In this document: in pieces, positions 1 through 11,100 of the stretch
Layout of the letters: each line of letters opens with the position of its first letter
Numbering within the stretch: position 1 is the stretch's first letter
NCBI GenBank assembly: GCA_013350335.1
Contig: CM023540.1
Coordinates: 29,429,175-29,493,174, forward strand
DNA length: 64,000 bases
DNA from: Chimonanthus salicifolius
Lineage: Eukaryota; Streptophyta; Magnoliopsida; Laurales; Calycanthaceae
Reading direction: 5' to 3'
The notes under the pieces: model-generated
The model's database searches: none
Told to the model about the DNA's origin: nothing
What the model saw: only the letters and a program-made list of their open reading frames with translations
Program-made: the position numbers and the translations under genes

Positions 1-39
1 TGTATAAGAACTGAGAAAGAAAAAAAAAAAGGAACCCAC

Positions 40-340
40 CTCATCCCAGACCTCTTTGGCAAGTCCGAAGTCGGGGTCGTACTCTTTGGGTATACCGTAC
101 TCATCCACTTCTCCTTTCTTCTTTGTCATCCTCACAACAACTGCTTGCAGACGATGGGATTAGATTGAAAGGCAAGAAATCAAGAAACCAGAGAGGTAAA
201 TAGGTGGGAGAGAATGCTAACCTGGGTGGAGAGGGTAATTGAGCTTGTAAGGACGTGGGAGCTGCAGTTGTTCTTCTTGAGGGCATTGAGATTGGAAATT
301 GGTTTGTGGCGAACCGAGACAAGCACGCCATTGCATCCAT
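40..340 (-). CDS. 5' end of an unidentified, probably plastid-targeted protein (partial)
   Basis: I do not recognise this gene. The first ATG is at 340 and opens an N-terminus rich in Ser, Thr, Arg and Ala with few acidic residues, typical of a chloroplast transit peptide (inference). Exon 1 runs 340 to 222 and ends ...LPSPP plus two bases before a GT donor. The only acceptor that keeps the frame open is at 131-132, giving exon 2 from 130 to 40. Exon 2 encodes a hydrophilic stretch, MTKKKGEVDEYGIPKEYDPD then FGLAKEVWDE, ending at a GAG|GTGGGT donor. Reading straight through without splicing adds about 40 residues and stops at 101, so the short intron (131-221) is my preferred model, but it is inferred. 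The rest of the gene lies left of the window. Confidence 0.45.
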
Positions 341-1775
341 GAGCGAGAAATCACAACATCAACTGACAGAATGCAGAGGACCTTCGAAAATTATCCGCGA
401 ACTGTGTCTTGAAGAAGGTTTTCTTTTTTATGTTAATTTTTTTAATTTGTTTATTAGGATTTTTTTTTTTTAATTTGTAATAATCCGAATAAAGTTATTT
501 GAAGTATGTAACATCTAGAATCGAGATTCTAAGAAAGAATTAATTTCAAATTTCTACAACTTGATAGACAAACAAAAGAGGATACAGATTAAATAACACT
601 TGCGAAAATTATTAGTCAAACAATTTGTCAAATATTAATTTTATTAGGCATCATTATTTATTCAATCTACAGTGACGCATGGGATAATTTTTGTGACATG
701 CATTAAGTTATCTTGTAAATATAATATTTATGATAATTACTGATCTACAATCTTCTCTTTGTTTTGTTGAAATTAGTAAACTGCTACTTATGGAAGGTAT
801 ATGTTATATTTATTATATTTATCAGTCAACCACAACTCTTTTCTCATGTTTGTCGATGCAGTAGGCCCAACAGGAATAAATTTTCCTTAAATTTGTCAAA
901 TTTATTGATACATTTATTTGCACAATTTTTTATAAGAAATTTAAATTATTTTATAAAATTATTTTCAATAAATGTTTGTTTGGATATAATTTCATAGAAA
1001 ATCAATTTTACATGTGAGGAAATAGAGTTCATTTTTTTTACATTTTTTTTTTATTAACATGTGAGAAGCTCAGACACCCTTTTTGATGAGCCTACTATCC
1101 TTAAGACACATCAAGATTGAGCCACAGAGGCTCAAACCCATAACCTCTCACTTCCTAAGGCAGGAGACAACTAACATCTCATACCGTGTGAAAATGTATT
1201 AAACTAAAAACACAAAACATAATTTTGTCACACCTTTTGACGTACGCCAAAGTGACCCAATCTTGATTCTCACCAAAATTCAACCCATTGAGAGTGAGCC
1301 CATGATCCAATTTGACTCAGATTTGACCCGCAATTCAATTCAATCCAACTCTATACAAAATCAAAGTTTGATTCGAGCCGAACGTAACCCGCATGACCAA
1401 CCCGAACTTAATCTACAACCTAACTCGACTCGAATCCAATCCTAAAAATCCCTAACTCATTTGATAAATGGCTTGGCTTTGATTGATTTGCTAAACAAAA
1501 TGAGGGGTAAAAAGATTTAGATAATTTGACCCGATTTAAAATCGATGTAACTCAACAATCACCTTTTTTTTTTTTTTTGACTTTTTACACTCTAATTATG
1601 ATCATAGACGGAGTACTTTTGGTGGCAGCCGGACGGCCGCAATCCTCCAGCAGCGGTGGTTCTGACGGAGAAACGGAAAAGTGGGGAAGGGAGAGGGAAG
1701 GAACGGGAGATGAAAGGGGAAGGGCAAAAGAGTGTATATGTCATCACCCATGAGTGATCATAACCAGGGATTTAA
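341..1775. other. Intergenic DNA upstream of the left-edge gene
   Basis: AT-rich DNA without a supportable gene. It holds poly-T/poly-A tracts and one SINE-like relic, listed separately at 1060-1195. A GC-richer patch at about 1620-1740 (GGA/GGAA-rich) has a short open frame with no family resemblance. Confidence 0.5.
1060..1195 (-). mobile_element. SINE-like relic, family B
   Basis: Read on the minus strand, this has a Pol III B-box-like word within GTTATGGGTTTGAGCC, followed by a body like the copies at 3645-3800 and 37400-37570 (shared 'CCTAAC...TGTGCC...AGTGG' pattern). The A box is degraded and I see no target-site duplication. Confidence 0.4.
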
Positions 1776-2262
1776 AAAACGACCGATATGCATATCGACT
1801 GATATATCGGCCGATATTTTTATCTCTCCTCACGATATCGACATTTTCTCTCTCCTCCGATATCGGAACCGTGAAAAAACAGCAAAAAACCATGACAAAC
1901 CGCGAAAAACCGCAAAAACTGCAAACTGCAAAAACCGTGAAAGCCGTATCCTGACGAACCATTACGAACCGTGGTGAACCGCAAAAAACCGTTAAAAACC
2001 TGAAAAAAACCGTGAAAGCCGTATTCTGACGAACCGTGACGGATCGTGTTGAACCGTGGCGAACCGCAAAAAACCGTGGAAAACCGTGTAAAAACCGTAT
2101 CGGTGTTTTTAAAAAAAAAATTTAAATACCGATATTTATGAATATCGGCCGATATTGGGACCGATATTTCTGTCCGAATATCGTCCATATCGACCGATAT
2201 GTATGGGTTTGAAAAAACCGATATATATCAGCCGATACGATATGTATCGGCCGATATTTGCA
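1776..2262. repeat. TATCGGCCGATA palindrome repeat with inner AACCGTG tandem repeats
   Basis: Both flanks are packed with overlapping variants of the palindrome TATCGGCCGATA (about 1780-1865 and 2125-2262). The centre (about 1868-2095) is a degenerate repeat of words such as AACCGTGAAA and AACCGCAAAAA. Within it a longer unit of about 77 bp, carrying GAAAGCCGTAT and TGACGAACC, occurs twice (near 1935 and 2012). No coding potential is conserved. It is the longest of at least seven related sites in the window. I cannot assign it to a named family. Confidence 0.75.
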
Positions 2263-2920
2263 CCTTAGATCATAACAATCATGTTGGTTGATATTACTAA
2301 AATAGGGAAGTTTTAATGAAAACAAGTGGCTTGATTTTTGCATTAAAGCAAAATTTTCAGCTTTCATTATGCTGAATTATCTTTAAGATATATTTGTGCA
2401 AAGTGAAAAAATGGAATTTATAATAAAATTGTTTTTTATTATTATGCAATTTTTTTTTCTAAAAATGATTTTTGTGACTTAATTATTTTTCTACAAAAAT
2501 TGTGGTGAAATGAATTTTAAGAGAGAGTCAAAAAGCAATTTCTATAACTTACTAATTTTAAATCACCTTATCCATAACCCAATTGATTCATCTACACAAT
2601 CTATTGTTTAATTCATTACCCAATCAAATAATTTCAAATATAATATCTATATACTTGACTCACGATCCAACTCAACCACTATCCCATTAATAAACACGGA
2701 TACAAAATAAGAGGGGCAAAATTGGAAATATGTTATTTTTATGCACTGAATAAGTAAAATATTCGGTACAAAAATCATCACCCTTTGAGTTAAATCAAAT
2801 AATAAGTATAACTTAAAATAAAATAAATTTATGCAGTTATTCGAAGAGATTGTGAGAAGCCAAACGAATTTTAAATGTGTTTATAAATAGTTCACAATAA
2901 ATCTAAGGGCTTAACTTATA

Positions 2921-3101
2921 CTCCCTCCGTCCCATTTTAATTGTCTCATTTGAAATATTTGTGTTTTTTAAGGAACTCTCTCTATAAGGCTAACATTTCA
3001 TTTGATCTCATCCATTTTGAATACATTTTATACTAAATGAGACAATTATTTTGGGACAATTCTAAAATTCATATAGGACATTTAATTTGGGACAGAGGGA
3101 G
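2921..3101. mobile_element. Stowaway-type MITE (181 bp)
   Basis: Starts CTCCCTCCGTCCC and ends GGGACAGAGGGAG, the classic Stowaway (Tc1/mariner-derived) terminal inverted repeat, flanked on both sides by the TA target duplication. The ends pair over much longer internal stretches (for example TTTTAATTGTCTCATTT against AAATGAGACAATTATTTT). Related copies are at 41493-41681 and, truncated, at 4022-4145. Confidence 0.9.
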
Positions 3102-3644
3102 TATAATTTATAAAACAGTGTATATCATTCTTTCCCATTCTAAATTGGTGTGTACATTTAAAGACATTAAAAGAAAGCTGAAAAAGACATTTCAAATAAA
3201 TGAATGAGAAATTTTCATCCAAATTATTAATCAAAATAAAGAATATATCATAATAATTTGGAAGACCCTTAGAGCTTATTAATTAATTGTCTTTTTTTTT
3301 CATTTAAACAAAAAAAAAGGACAAAAAAACTCTTAATTAAGAGGTTGCCTACCATTCTATCTTAAATTGAAAAATGAACTGGTTGCTACACAGATCTCCT
3401 CATTAAACATAGAAATATTTTCCAATATGGGAATGTCAAAAATAAGAAAGGTAAAAATAGCTTACTTTTTCTACCAAGTAGTAATCTAAGTATGGAAATA
3501 AATGAATTGCTTCAATAAATGGGAGAAAGTAGTTGTTCGAAGTTCGAAGTACCATGGGGTTGGCTTAGCTAGTAAATGAATTTATAAAAATATACTTTAT
3601 GTAAAAAAATATTTTTATTAAAAATACCAACAACTTTTTTTTTT
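3102..3644. other. Intergenic AT-rich DNA
   Basis: No gene, RNA or recognisable element seen; only A/T homopolymer runs. Confidence 0.5.
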
Positions 3645-3800
3645 AATTGACGTGTAAGAAACTACGGGATACCGAGAGTAAAACCACTACGGCTGAGTCC
3701 ACTACCCCTAGGGCACACCAAAGTTAGGACATGGGAGCTCGAACCCACAACCTCTCACTTTCTGAGATAGGAGTCAACCAGTTAAACCACACCCATGTGA
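3645..3800 (-). mobile_element. tRNA-derived SINE, family B
   Basis: On the minus strand an A-box-like GTGTGGTTTAACTGGTT is followed about 45 bp later by a good B box in GGTTGTGGGTTCGAGC. The body then reads TCCTAACTTTGGTGTGCCC and AGTGGACTCAGCC. The 3' end is an A/T-rich tail next to the poly-T at 3636-3646. Its best relative is the plus-strand copy at 37400-37570. Confidence 0.7.
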
Positions 3801-4021
3801 ATAAAATACCAACAACTTATAATAATAGAAGTCATATTTTTTATTTGTAGTATTTAGTGAATTAGTGTGTTCCGTTATATCAAATACGTAAGTATATAGT
3901 CTGAATAAAAAAAAAGTAAGACTAAAAATGATTGTTAACTATGGATCAAAAGGCATTCAGACTAATCATCATGTCATTGCTGATTTTGATATATCTAAAT
4001 CATATGACTAAAAATATATTT

Positions 4022-4145
4022 TGACGCAAGATGTGATCTCATCCATTTTCAACACACTTCATAATTATTCCAATATAAATGAGATAACTATTTTGGGACA
4101 ATTCCAAAATTCATATAAAGCAATAAATTTGAGACCGAGAGGGAG
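4022..4145. mobile_element. Truncated Stowaway MITE
   Basis: Matches the right two thirds of the element at 2921-3101: GATCTCATCCATTTTCAACA, then ATGAGATAACTATTTTGGGA, and the terminus GAGAGGGAGTA. The left terminal repeat is missing. Confidence 0.65.
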
Positions 4146-4689
4146 TATTATTTTACTAAAATTGCTTTTGTATTTCCCATCTTAAACTTCATTTTTTCAT
4201 CATTTGCATCATGCCAAGAAAAAAATCAGGAAGGATTCTCTCATCCACTTTCTTCCGCTCTCTTACATTGAAAATTGATTTTTTAAATAAATAAGGAAAC
4301 TTAATTTTCCAGCTTAACTCACTTTTATTCTATTTACTAATCATCGATTTAGTTGAGAGGTTTATACATGTTTGTGGAATTAGTCTCAACTCTAATATGA
4401 GGTGAGGATACTTGTGTTTATATATATCTGTGGGATTAGTCTAATCTCCAATATGAGGTAAGGATACCCGTGTTAAAAGAAAGAATTTTTTTTATTCGTA
4501 TTTGAACTTATGTTTTTAATATCAAACTGCTATTTTAAAAAAAAATATATTTCAGTTAAGAATTAATTTAATAAATTTTTACTCTAATTTAAGTTGATAG
4601 ATATTTAAATTTAAATTTGGACTAAAGTTTGTAACTGAGCCTTTACACCAGGCTTCGAACCCCTTGATATCCTGACCTATGAGCCAGAG

Positions 4690-4985
4690 GTCGGACTGGC
4701 CAGCAGAGTGGGCCGGTCTGATCCGACAGCCCAGCAGTGGGTGGGAGTTGTAGAAAGTCCCACGTCGGAAGTTGAGGAGTTTGAGAGGGGGTTTATAAGT
4801 AGCTTTACTCCCTCAAACCAACAAGACGCGTTTTGGACCCGGACTTGGGCCGGGTCCAATCCAAAAACCGTGCGGGCTCGCTCGTGTGCATGTGTGTGCG
4901 CGTGTGGGCCCAAAGCGGACAATATCTTTTTGGGCAAATCTCCAAGCCCTTTTTATGAGCCCGGCTCTTACAACCCCAAAGTCCC
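4690..4985 (+). mobile_element. Small LTR-like (TRIM-type?) repeat upstream of the L34e-family gene
   Basis: A GC-rich block in AT-rich DNA. It has AGTCCCACGTCGGAAG at about 4756, a TATA-like TTTATAAGTAG at about 4791, a long GC-rich body, and GGGCCCAAAGCGGACAATATC near 4907. The combination of a 'GTCCCACGTCGG' word, a TATA box and 'GCGGACAATATC' recurs in short LTR retroelements of many plants (from memory, not checked). No coding potential, second LTR or target duplication was seen, so it may be a solo or decayed copy. It ends less than 200 bp before the ATG at 5168. Confidence 0.45.
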
Positions 4986-5167
4986 AACAAGTGGAAAGTG
5001 GAAAATGGAAAATGGAAATTGAATGATTCGACCGGCCGGCCAACCTGGACCGGTTTTTCTTTGAAACGACTGTTTTTTTTTTTCCCATTGAGGAAGGTAC
5101 ATTCTTCATCTTCCTACCCCATTTGAGTCTATTCAACTCTTCTTCCCCCCAATCCATTCTTCCCACC

Positions 5168-8100
5168 ATGCCCTCAATGTCATCATCTTCAGCCCCCACC
5201 AAGTCAAGAAAATCCTCCCAAAACCATAACCCAAATCCCCAAATCTCTTTCCTCTGCAAGCAACACCCTTCTCCCTCTGCCACATTAGATCTCCTCATCC
5301 TCCTCCTTGTCCTCTTCTCCTCCCTCTTCCTCATCTCCTCCCTCCTCTCCTATCTCTCCCACCTCTCCTTCTCCCTCCTCCTCCCCCCTTCTCTCAAAGT
5401 CTCATTCCCCCCCTTCTCCTTCTTCCTTTTCTTCATCCTCTTCTTTGCCGCCTCGGCTGCCGCCCTTGACTTCTGCTGCTGCTGCGCTTCTCGTTCCCGG
5501 AGATGCCGCAACCCCAATTGCCGGGGACTCAAGAAGGCCGCCGAGTTCGATGTCCAGCTCCAGACCGAGGACTGCCTCAGAACCCAAGACTCCAAAAAGG
5601 AAATTGATGATCTCCCGTGGAAGAGCGGCGCTGAGGGAAATCCCGACTACGACTGCCTGATCTCTGAGCTCAAGCGGCTTGCCCCCACCAATGGCCGTGC
5701 GGTGCTGCTCTTCAGAGCCCAGTGCGGGTGCCCAGTTGCCAAGCTTGAAGCATGGGGCCCAAAGCGTGGGCGGCGGCACAAGAAGTGAGTCTTCTGTCCT
5801 CTTGAATTCAGTTATTGGAATTTCAATTCACTTTTTGGTGTTATTTTCTTTTCTTCTGGTTCTGTTGATGATTGCATCAAATGAGTTGCATGCAAAATGG
5901 CGGTCATCATTGTGGGAATCAGTGTCTAAGTGGTTTGGTTATATGTAAAGTGAGAATGTTGTGTAGATCTGGAAGTGTTTGATAGTGATGCGGAATTTTA
6001 TCCAGTTTCTTGACGTCCATCTGATATTGGGTATTTGGATTTCTATTCTCATCCCTTTTTGTTGAAAATATATTTTCTGTCATTTTCATTGATTTACCCC
6101 TTTAATTCATTTTCTGATATTTATAGGTTCAGGAATGGCTTGGTATTTTAAGGGTTCCAGCAATAAAAATTTATGCTCTATTAACTAGTTTCTGGGTTAT
6201 TTCTAGGTTGCGTTTTTGGTGCATTTGTGGCTTTAGTCTCTGAGATTGAATTAAAGTGCTGTTTGTTTGTAGTGGAAGTGAAATCATGAAATCCCACCCT
6301 TTTTTATTGATGAAAGTCAGTCAACCTCCATCTCACCCACCAAAAAAGGGGTTACAAACACTTTGTCTTTCATCTGGAGTTCCTTTTTTTGTCAATCAGG
6401 AATTGGTGTTGTGAGTTATCAACTTACGAGGATTCTTTCTCTATAAAGGACCTTGAGTCCTTGATCATCATCATGTCAAAGCCATCATGTATCTGTGGTT
6501 GGCACTCATGATTTGATTTAACAAATCACGTTGCATGGGCTGGCTGCCTATTTAATGCCCATGTCACTTGATTATATAATCTTTATGGTTGCAAAAAATG
6601 AGAAACTGCAAATTGTGCTGTAGGCTCTTATTTACGGGTTCTAGCAGAGTGATTAGTGATTCTTTGGAATAGGGTTTTTTTGGGTGGCAAGCTTAATGGT
6701 TAAAATGTTTTCTCTTAGATTACACTCCAACACCCTAAATAAGACTCCAACATATCAAGAAATACCTATTTAAAAGAAATAAAAGAGAATCATTTAAGGA
6801 GGAGAAAAATATGCAAGAGATTTATTGTTTTTTGGGGAAATATACGAATAAAAAAACGAGCCCAAAACAGATAAAAAAGTTACAATAGAGGTGAAGACAT
6901 CCCAAAATGAGCATGATGATTTGCATCCTCATTTGTAGAACATAAATGTCTAGACAGTGAAACCTCTAGAAGAAATAATATCCCTGATCTCAAGGAGAAA
7001 GTTTGAGAGCCACCAATGGACAAGTGTGAATAGCACCTAGTAATATAACTTTAGAATTACCTTCTAAAGTGGCATTGGAGATGTCCAAAAAGACGAGGAG
7101 CTTGCAACGTTCGAGTAAAGTTTAATGTCCAACTTATTAGCATTAGCACCCAACACCAGCTCTGAATAAGAAGTAATAATTGAAGTGGTTGAATCTCTAG
7201 TAAGGCAACACAATGTCTTGAGTGCAGTATTGGTGGCCTTATTGGGGATCAAACCTTTTTCAGTGGGTAAAAGGCTCAAATGAAGAGGAATTAATAGCAT
7301 ATAGACAAGTAAGAATGGTTTATTGGATCACTTTCAAGGGAAACTGATTGAGGAAAGTGACTTGGTTAATACTGTGAGATGGGTATCAGGAGGGAGAAAC
7401 CACCATGGAGATTCATATCTATGTTCCGATACCCTATACTTTTCATTAGACACATCCTTTGTACACATTCAATAACAAACTTCTTGGCTAGGCATGGTGT
7501 CTCTAGATTGGATTTGTTCTAGATTTTTCTGTTTCTTAGTCTTTTCATTTATATCTCACTATCTTATTTTGTACATTGTGTCCATGTCGGCCACTCTTAC
7601 TAACAAAAACCTATGTCTTGAGCTCTTCCTTTTTGTATCTTTGTAGTTTGTTTGGGAGCCAGGGAGTTGAAAATTATGCGTATAACGTATTACCATGGTA
7701 TAAATTTTTCATGAATCATAGGAATAGGGGCAGCCTAATTAAATGTAATTGTGTTCATTTTTACCGGACTGTCCTGAACTTACTCCTCTCTTTCGACCTG
7801 TCTAACTGGATCCTAGAATTCAGACATCTGAGTCAAGAAGGGTTTCTCTTTTTGCATATCTTCTACTGCAAATAACACTATAATCCTATTGGATGGTTTG
7901 AAATGAACGAGTGGATGGTTAGAATTTTGAGACATAAAATTTCTTTGAACAGCTGTTGAAATTGGAGAAGTTGGGCCACTGCTCCTCGTTCAGTTGATGA
8001 GGGAGGATTTATCGTTTTTCCTTGCATATCTGCAGCTGCAGATAACATGATAATATTGTGAATGGTTTCAAATGAGTGAGCAAGTGATTAGAGTTTGGAG

Positions 8101-11100
8101 ACATAAAATTTCTTTGTACAACTCAACTTCAAAGTTTCTTTGGGCAGAGGAGTTTTTTCATTTCCTATTCTAAGCTTAAACCTACCAAGTTAATTTTTTA
8201 TTTTTTTTAAGGAAAAGTGAAAAGGAAAGAGCGTCCTAAAACAGTTCTGTGTCTTTGAGCAAACTAGAGCAAGAGCATCATTAACCTGTTATTGAAATGG
8301 ACTTAGCATAACATGATTTACTTTATTTATATTGCATACAAGGCCTCCCTGTCTGGAGAATTGATTTTCACCCCTTGCAAGTTGCAACAAAAGACAAACC
8401 CCTTTGGTCCCTTTAGAGGTGGTCGAAATATTGGTTGTTTGTTAACAATGATACCCTAGATAGACGGGATTTTGGCATTTGATGATGATGTTGATGTTAA
8501 CAATGATATTTTGGTAGTGTTTTCGGTTGTTGATCCTCCTTTACATGACCTTAAAAAGGGTTTTATAGACTTTAGTAAACTCCTTACGTTTGAAAAGATC
8601 TGAGGTAAGGAGATGGAATTCAGTGCAAGGTGATGCAGATTTAGCAAAAATCAAGAAGAGGTCTTTTTGGGGGAAAAATAAGCAACCAAAAATGTTGACC
8701 TGCATGGCTGATTAACTGCCTAGCTGATGGATTTGGCTGAACACTTTGCTGATAGACTGGCTGACTAGAATTTGGTTTAGCTAGTTGACTGGCTAAACAC
8801 CTCACTCTGTGCAGTTATTGTATTTTGCCTGTAACTTTGGTGTTTGAGCCCAGGTTTAATGCAATTTGTGGTGGAAAGAAGTTGATTCAAGACCTTTGAA
8901 ATGATAAATGATATATTATCTGGAGAAATATGAGATTGAAAATGTGTCCACATGCCTTGAATCAGGGCATCATATTGATGACTGCCACTTCCACCATGTT
9001 CTTCTCATCAAGATCCACCAGGGATAAGCTTTTGGTACTGTTTCTCTAATAAGCATCGCCCACTTTGAATCAATCGAGATTTGTAATGCACTAATTGGCC
9101 TGCCTGATCCAGTGTAGGTTGAAGTTGATTTTTCTTAATGGATTTTGTTGGATCAAGGTGTTGGATGCCTAGTGACGCTAGTATTTAGCCATTTTTCAGT
9201 GCATTTTTGGTTTTAATAGGGAGTATAGTAGGCATCAACAGTAAGAGTAAGTATAGTTCAATCAATGGTTTTTTCCCCTCCTTTTTTTCTTTTGGATCAA
9301 GTAGGCAGGGATGGTGTATCTCGAAGTAGAGAACTGGAACAATTAGGGGCACTGGTCAGCAATTGGAGATGGTGCATTGGAGTGGAGAAAGAGTTCTTTT
9401 TTTTTTTTTTTGAGAAGTGATTTAGAAAAAAAATGTGGTCGGGAATAGAGGGTGGCATCTTTATAGATCCTTTAGTGGCAGTTCTTGGTCTTGAAGTGCC
9501 AAAGGACTATTAGCCAAGTGAGGAGAGTGGACCATGAAAGTTACAATTCAAAATTCTTGATGGGGTGGGATAGGTGGGTTTGATGCCAGTATGAAACAGT
9601 AATCTCTCAAGAAGGGGATGCACAGTTACTTCTATGAGAGTTTACTCAGGACCAGCTGATGCTTCTGATGTCAATGCAGCTTTGGTTTGAGCTCTCATAA
9701 TATATTATAAATATTGTTTTCCTTAAACAAGTTCATTGAAGGGATTCTACCATGTTGTTAAATGGGCTTCTACAGGCCTTGCTGATGGCATCAGGGACTA
9801 GGGGTTCACAGGGATCTTGTTATTCAGGGTATCCCCATATATTGGGGCGTGGGGATTATCCTTGTAGACAATATGTGTTGCTCTACAAGAATCTTTTGCT
9901 CAACTGGTAAGGGCTTGTTGTTACAGCCCAAAGGTTGTCGGTTCAAGTCCCATGGGCGTCAAATGGGCAATCGGCCTATAGAAACAATTTGTCAAATCTA
10001 AATATAGAGGCCGACCCTAGATTGATGAGATAAATGGCTTGATGATGACAATATGGTGTTACTATACAATATCTATTTGTATCCTTTTCCTTTTTCCTTT
10101 TTTGGAAAAACTTGTGTATCCTTTTTCTCTTCATTAATTAAAATAAAAATATTCTTTTGAGAGGTTTAAGAAATAAGAAAATAAACTTGATTGATTCTAA
10201 AGGTCTCTGGTATCATACATAGTACCCAGATCAAAAGATGGATGCAAGAAATGATCTGTAAACTGATTCAAGAAACACAAAATGTTGCACTTGCAACATT
10301 GTCTCCACTTTTTATAAATTATCATCATTCAAAAAAAAAAAAAATTGTTCCAAGTTGTGGCATTCTAGAATTCTCTGGCTGTTATACATTGTAGCCAGAG
10401 CAAAAGATGAATGCAGGAAACCCAAATTAAAAGATGGATGCTGGAAATGATTTGTAGAAAATTGCAAGAAACAGAGGATGGGCAAGGGAAAACAATTCCT
10501 ATCTAGCAATGGTGTGACATCCAACATGAGACCTCTGTGTCTGCCTATTTATTTATTTTGATTACCAAGGTGTCTAGGCCTCTTAGAGCACCCGACTAAT
10601 CCTCGGGGCATGTGCAAGCCTCCCTATCTACACACACCGAGTAACTCTACGGAGAGTGGCCCTTTGGGGTGGATTAGGTCTGCTTATTTTATTATCTATT
10701 CCTCTTCATTGGAATTTGATGGGGACATCATGCATGAAGAGAGTGACGATGAAGATGGAAATGAACTTGATAAAATTGCCGCAATTGCCTTGGACTTGAT
10801 GATCATTTTGACCGTGGCAAGGGTAAATGGAAACCAGTCTAATTTGAGCTTTCTGTTGGTAGGCTTGATGCATGAGGACCCTAGCTGTGGTCCTGGGGAC
10901 TACTTAGGACCACCATGGGTCCCAGAACTCACTCGCCAAAAATCCTAAGGAGCATTCAGATGCAAGGCTTGAAGCGCCAACTCTCCTAGAATCACTCATT
11001 TTGGCCGCCAATCTTCCTAGCTTCTCTCCTCATGGTCGGCCAAAACCCTAGGTTTTCTAGGGTTTACTCTCAATGAAGGTGTGTTCTCCTCCTTGGACAC

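Noticed and set aside
5307..5948. Additional plus- and minus-strand frames overlapping the L34e-family exon
   Set aside because: They are shadow frames of the pyrimidine-rich coding exon; only the frame starting at 5168 has family motifs.
6780..7320. Retroelement coding remnant in the L34e-family intron
   Set aside because: The minus-strand frame at 7064-7300 has no motif I can name; composition is ordinary.
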